A program made the translations under genes and the position numbers. This document shows, in pieces, positions 60,335 through 64,000 of a stretch of 64,000 nt of DNA. The stretch comes from Verrucomicrobiota bacterium (lineage in GTDB: Bacteria; Verrucomicrobiota; Verrucomicrobiia; Limisphaerales; UBA9464), in the NCBI GenBank assembly GCA_017309115.1, contig JAFLEF010000010.1, positions 1 to 64,000 on the forward strand. The letters run 5' to 3'. The first letter of the stretch is position 1. Each line of letters begins with the position of its first letter. Under the pieces are notes generated by a model, which did not search any database, was not told the origin of the DNA, and saw only the letters and a program-made list of their open reading frames with translations.

Positions 60335-61906
60335 TCAGCGGCCATTCCCGGTTGAAGTCTGATTCCGGAGGAGCAACACGGTGGAGCCGGATTCCGCCCA
60401 CGCCGCAGTCAGGGCCTTCGGAGCCCAGAACGGCACCCGGTTGGCGGCGCCCAGCACGAGATCCACGTCGCCATCGCCGTCCACGTCTCCCGCATCCATC
60501 ACGATCCACCGGCCGGAGGCACCCGCGTCCAGAGTCTCCGGACGGAACCGCCCGGCCCCGTCATTCCACAAGAGCACGAAGCTTTCCGCATTCTTCCTCC
60601 CGTAATCGGCAAAGAAGGAAATCACGGCCAAATCCAGATCCCCATCCCCATCGTAGTCCGCCGCCCGGACGCCGTAGGCCCCGTTGATGGGATAAAAATA
60701 CGCCTCACTGAACTGACTCTTCCCGTCGTTCCGATACCAGCGCACCCCGTGGTACGCCTTGAGACCCGACGGATACTCACCGCTGTCTCCATTCGTGGCC
60801 AAGACATCCAAATCGCCGTCCTGATCGAAGTCCACCAACTGAAAACTGCTGCTACCCCAAGCCGGATGGAACTCAGCGATGACCCGCGCTTCGAAAACGC
60901 CGGAACCCTGATTCTCGAACCAGTATAAGCCCTCCCGCGCCTGCGCCATTTGCACCACGATGTCGGGACGTCCATCGCGGTTGAGGTCGGCTATTTCCGC
61001 CTTTACTCCACCAGGCCGATCCAGCAGCCGATGTTCCGCCCATTTCCCAGTCGGGGTTTGCTCCCACCAGGAAACCGCTCCCTCCACGTTGCCATAACCG
61101 CACACCACGAGGTCTTCGCGTCCGTCACCATTGAGATCACCGGCGGCGAGGCTGGTCGGTCGGGGCAGCTCGTTCAGAACGTTCGTTCCAAGTACGAAGC
61201 GATCTCCGTCCCGACGCAGTTGGACCACCTGGCCTTGTCGGGTGTCATGCGGCGAAAGATCCCAGATCAACGGCGCATACCAACCCTCAGGACGCTCCAC
61301 CAACCCAACCGGCGGGCTGGCCAGAGTCAGCGACGAAAGGGCGTTTCCTTGGGCATCCAAAACATCAAGGGTTCGGGACACTTGGTTGCCCACGTACACC
61401 TGGCGACGGGCCGGATCGATCTTCACCAGCGTCGCCATCTGCTGATCCCGGCGATGAGCCCACCATTCGGGAGCAAACCGATTGAGCGAAACGGCAATGG
61501 GCGGATGAGCCGGCGGCGGAATCGGCTGGGCTGGCGCACTCGCGAAGTACCAGTCCCAGATTCGCCGCCATTCCTTGGCCACTGCGACGTCCTCCGGCCG
61601 CTCCGAATCCAGAGCGTCGAACTTCACCAACCGTCGCATCATGGGCTCGGTTCCGGTCCGCCACGTCGCCCGATCCAAGACTTGCGGATCCACCGCGAGA
61701 TGGCAGGCGGTGCAGTACTTCTGAGCCAGCGCGCGACCCTCTTCCAATTCACTTACCGACGGTGGCGTGGTGGGCGGTGGGAGGGGTCCTGGCGGGAGGA
61801 GTGGAGCCGCCTCGACGGCACCGGTCAGGAAAACTCCGGCCATTCCCGTCCAGCCTTGAAGCATCCAGGGAGCCACTCGACGACGGAGGATTGCGGAACT
61901 GTTCAT
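60335..61906 (-). CDS. exported monoheme c-type cytochrome with FG-GAP/VCBS repeats
   Basis: 523 residues from the ATG at 61906, overlapping the upstream gene by 4 nt (ATGA). A signal segment is followed by one heme c site, KYCTACHLAVD (Cys65, Cys68, His69), in a small cytochrome-like domain (about 50-110). The rest (about 150-510) is an FG-GAP/VCBS propeller with calcium-binding-type loops: DLNGDGREDLVV, DLNRDGRPDIVV, DFDQDGDLDVLA, DYDGDGDLDLAV and DVDGDGDVDLVL. The heme may be the electron acceptor for a secreted oxidoreductase or a sensor. The neighbour is an ASPIC/FG-GAP protein, so both are likely to work outside the cell. A decayed copy of its end lies at 57540. Confidence 0.9.
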   Translation of the reverse strand: MNSSAILRRRVAPWMLQGWTGMAGVFLTGAVEAAPLLPPGPLPPPTTPPSVSELEEGRALAQKYCTACHLAVDPQVLDRATWRTGTEPMMRRLVKFDALDSERPEDVAVAKEWRRIWDWYFASAPAQPIPPPAHPPIAVSLNRFAPEWWAHRRDQQMATLVKIDPARRQVYVGNQVSRTLDVLDAQGNALSSLTLASPPVGLVERPEGWYAPLIWDLSPHDTRQGQVVQLRRDGDRFVLGTNVLNELPRPTSLAAGDLNGDGREDLVVCGYGNVEGAVSWWEQTPTGKWAEHRLLDRPGGVKAEIADLNRDGRPDIVVQMAQAREGLYWFENQGSGVFEARVIAEFHPAWGSSSFQLVDFDQDGDLDVLATNGDSGEYPSGLKAYHGVRWYRNDGKSQFSEAYFYPINGAYGVRAADYDGDGDLDLAVISFFADYGRKNAESFVLLWNDGAGRFRPETLDAGASGRWIVMDAGDVDGDGDVDLVLGAANRVPFWAPKALTAAWAESGSTVLLLRNQTSTGNGR

Positions 61907-64000
61907 GGCAGTAGGGAAAGCTTTCCCTCGGTACTGATACTCACGGCACGTGCTCCAGGAGGAACGGGCGAAGTCGTCAGCGCGCCGCCGGGCCAACGGA
62001 CCTCCACGGATTGCGGTGGTTCCGGTTGACCCAGAATGACCGTGGAACTGTCGACACTCCAATATCCGGCGCCGAGATGCAGTTCGCGAACCGGGCCCTT
62101 TCGGGCGCCAAACACCAGGCGCACTGAAGCTCCGATGGCGTGGGAATTTTCACCTGCGCCCCGCAGACTTACGGCCAGCCCAGGGCGCCCCGTCTCGTTG
62201 CGATACAAGTGCGTGGTGCCGGCGTTCTGGGTCAGAACCAGATCCGGCCGGCCGTCCCGGTCGAAGTCCGCGATCGCCGCCGCCCGCTGTTCCCCGTAGG
62301 CTGCCACCCCACTCAAGGATTCGGCGCGAAAATCCCCTTTGCCGGTGCCGCGCAGCCAGAGTCCCCGACCGGAATCCTGACGCGGTGTCAGCGGATCCGT
62401 GGCAAACCAATTTTGAGCAAGAAAGACATCGTCCGTTCCGTCTCCGTCCGCATCCGTCACCGCCACCCCTAGCGCGGGTGCCAATTGCGCGAAGTCCGGG
62501 AGAGCGTGCACTTCCCAATAGTCCCCACGGTTGAGGAACACCGACGAGGCCAGCCACGTCACTTCCAACCGACCCGCCCGGGCCAGACGTTCGCCAAAGA
62601 TTTTAGCCACCGTGGAATGACCGAAAGCGGCGTAGGTGGGAACCTCCGAGCGCAGCCAAGGAAACGCCCGGGACCACATGGGCAACTCCCGACCCGGCCA
62701 ATCCCCGTCCGGTCCCGGTAACGCCTCGACCACATCCACGCCCGCCACCCCGCCGAGTTCCCCGAAGTAAAGTCGGCGCAGCACCGTCGGCTCCGTGTTG
62801 AGTGCGCGCAGCGAGGGACGGTCGGAAGGCGGCAGGGCGCTGATAAGGGATTGGTTTAGCCCCCAGTTCCCTGCGACCCAATCCAGTCGGCCATCGCCAT
62901 CAAAGTCACCCGCCGTCACGCTGTTCCACAACCCGGAGAGCGCACTGAGCGGCATCCGTTTTCCCGCCACTTCCACCGTTACTTCCGCCGGGGCGAGGAC
63001 GCCGTGGTCGTTCTTCCACAGTTGCAGCGGACCCCAGTCGCCAGCGACGAGCAGATCGGGATCGCCGTCGCCATCGGCATCCGTGAAACAGGCGCCGCTG
63101 ACCCGGTTCATCGTCTCAAACTTCTGAACCACGGTCAGCCGACCACCCTCGTTTCGCAGCAACAGAGACGGCACTGGTTCCGGCCACCGTCCAGCGCGCG
63201 AGCGACCTCCCACAAAGATTTCCAGCGGACCATCCCCATTCACATCCGCTGCGGCCAACGGCCCCACGCCGAACGGAACTCCCAATACCGCCTCGCCGCT
63301 CCGACGCGATGCCAAATCATAAAGCCGCACCGCACCACCGTTGGTCTGGCCATCTTCCCAGTTGCTGGAACCCGCCACCAGCACACCACTCAACGGCAGT
63401 ATCGTCGTCAGGTCCCGACCCAAGGGACGTTGAAACATCGGATCGTCGAGCCGTTTGAACTGCCCCTTTCCGTCGTTCTCCCACACCGCCAAAGTCCCCG
63501 AACGGCCGGAGCCCACGATCAAGTCGGGCGCGCCATCGTCGTTCAGATCCGCCCACGAAGCGCCGGGTCCGAGTTGACTCAGCTTGTTCGGCAACAGCGG
63601 CTGACGTCCAAAATCATCAAAGTCTTGCTCCGCGGCCCGGTGCGCCAACCGATCGGATACGTCCTGAAACCACGGCGCGGATGACGCGACCGGAGCCGGC
63701 TCCGCCGGTCGTTGGAGAGGTTCCTCCACGTCGATCGAGGAATTTGCCGGAATTCCCTCCAGCCGGGTCAAACCACCTTGGGGCCAGCGTACCTCCACGG
63801 TGACTTGCGAAGCCGACCCAGTGGCGAAGGCGCGCACGGGTTCGTCGCCACTCAGATATCGGCTGCCGGCCAGCATGGTCTGCCTCTGTTCGACCGGAAA
63901 GGCAGCCGGCTGCCCGGCGACTCGCACACCCACACTAGCCCCAATTCCCCGGGAATTGGCGCCCCGGCCCCGCAACCGGATGGCCACCCGCGGCGCACTG
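61903..64000 (-). CDS. ASPIC/UnbV and FG-GAP repeat protein, 5' end beyond the window
   Basis: Partial gene: the frame continues to the right edge of the window and the first in-frame ATG seen (63987) is probably not the start. Two ASPIC/UnbV domains are visible, one at the start of the fragment (RGRGANSRGIGASVGVRVAG, VEVRWPQGGLTRLEGIP) and one at the end (SLRGAGENSHAIGASVRLVFG, VEVRWPGGALTT). Between them are FG-GAP/VCBS repeats with DLNDDGAPDLIVG, DVNGDGPLEIFVG, DADGDGDPDLLVAG, DFDGDGRLDWVAG, DADGDGTDDVFLA and DFDRDGRPDLVLT. It is a CRTAC1-like secreted protein. It is translationally coupled (ATGA) to the cytochrome gene downstream. Confidence 0.9.
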   Translation of the reverse strand, partial: SAPRVAIRLRGRGANSRGIGASVGVRVAGQPAAFPVEQRQTMLAGSRYLSGDEPVRAFATGSASQVTVEVRWPQGGLTRLEGIPANSSIDVEEPLQRPAEPAPVASSAPWFQDVSDRLAHRAAEQDFDDFGRQPLLPNKLSQLGPGASWADLNDDGAPDLIVGSGRSGTLAVWENDGKGQFKRLDDPMFQRPLGRDLTTILPLSGVLVAGSSNWEDGQTNGGAVRLYDLASRRSGEAVLGVPFGVGPLAAADVNGDGPLEIFVGGRSRAGRWPEPVPSLLLRNEGGRLTVVQKFETMNRVSGACFTDADGDGDPDLLVAGDWGPLQLWKNDHGVLAPAEVTVEVAGKRMPLSALSGLWNSVTAGDFDGDGRLDWVAGNWGLNQSLISALPPSDRPSLRALNTEPTVLRRLYFGELGGVAGVDVVEALPGPDGDWPGRELPMWSRAFPWLRSEVPTYAAFGHSTVAKIFGERLARAGRLEVTWLASSVFLNRGDYWEVHALPDFAQLAPALGVAVTDADGDGTDDVFLAQNWFATDPLTPRQDSGRGLWLRGTGKGDFRAESLSGVAAYGEQRAAAIADFDRDGRPDLVLTQNAGTTHLYRNETGRPGLAVSLRGAGENSHAIGASVRLVFGARKGPVRELHLGAGYWSVDSSTVILGQPEPPQSVEVRWPGGALTTSPVPPGARAVSISTEGKLSLLP

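Overview
The window is a GC-rich chromosomal segment that looks like a Verrucomicrobia-type bacterium, most like the Pedosphaera/Limisphaera group. This is an inference from gene content, not from a marker gene. The evidence is pseudopilins with a GFTLIELLVVIAIIAILA start, FG-GAP/ASPIC proteins, sulfatases with a maturase, TonB-ExbB-ExbD-ExbD transport, PQQ-like propellers, many short palindromic intergenic repeats and few Shine-Dalgarno sites. No rRNA or tRNA gene was recognised. Of the window ends, the left one opens inside the 3' end of a group II intron and the right one cuts an ASPIC/UnbV gene.

Layout. 1-115: group II intron domains V and VI. 200-5722 (minus): RluA/RlmI-like fusion, ribBA, ribH and an octaheme cytochrome lipoprotein. 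5957-9619 (plus): tonB, exbB, two exbD genes and a PQQ-like propeller. 9668-15010 (plus): uracil-DNA glycosylase family protein, endonuclease/exonuclease/phosphatase protein, second propeller, DMT-like membrane protein and PaaK-like ligase. 15037-17178 (minus): AlgH, nucleoside phosphorylase family protein, TPR protein and Rieske protein. 17757-20240 (plus): a protein made of about 22 repeats of 32 residues. 20516-24199 (minus): pseudopilin, SUMF1-fold protein without the catalytic cysteines, and a receiver-kinase. 24232-31862 (minus): a 2180-residue PAS kinase and a substrate-binding lipoprotein. 31945-34581 (minus): adenylate cyclase/ATPase/TPR regulator. 34990-37029 (plus): cation/proton antiporter. 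37030-39591 (minus): oxidoreductase, small ORF and cupin isomerase-like protein.

39981-57435 is the most interesting stretch: thirteen colinear minus-strand genes with small gaps. In transcription order they are a propeller sensor kinase, a FixJ-like regulator, an orphan receiver, an outer-membrane barrel, a formylglycine-generating enzyme with its cysteine pair, two sulfatases, an NHL-type propeller, a HAD phosphatase, a CMD-family protein, DUF3302, an HlyD-family adaptor and a TolC-like lipoprotein. This reads as a regulated module for sensing, desulfating and exporting a sulfated compound. The function is inferred. 57704-64000 (minus) holds a BspA-like LRR protein and two FG-GAP proteins.

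Intergenic DNA is unusual. At least six copies of an approximately 90-bp palindromic element sit among variable tracts of the heptamer CTCAGCT. A separate 184-bp element with 19-bp perfect terminal inverted repeats starts at a stop codon, and a decayed duplicate of the 3' end of an FG-GAP gene lies at about 57540-57651.
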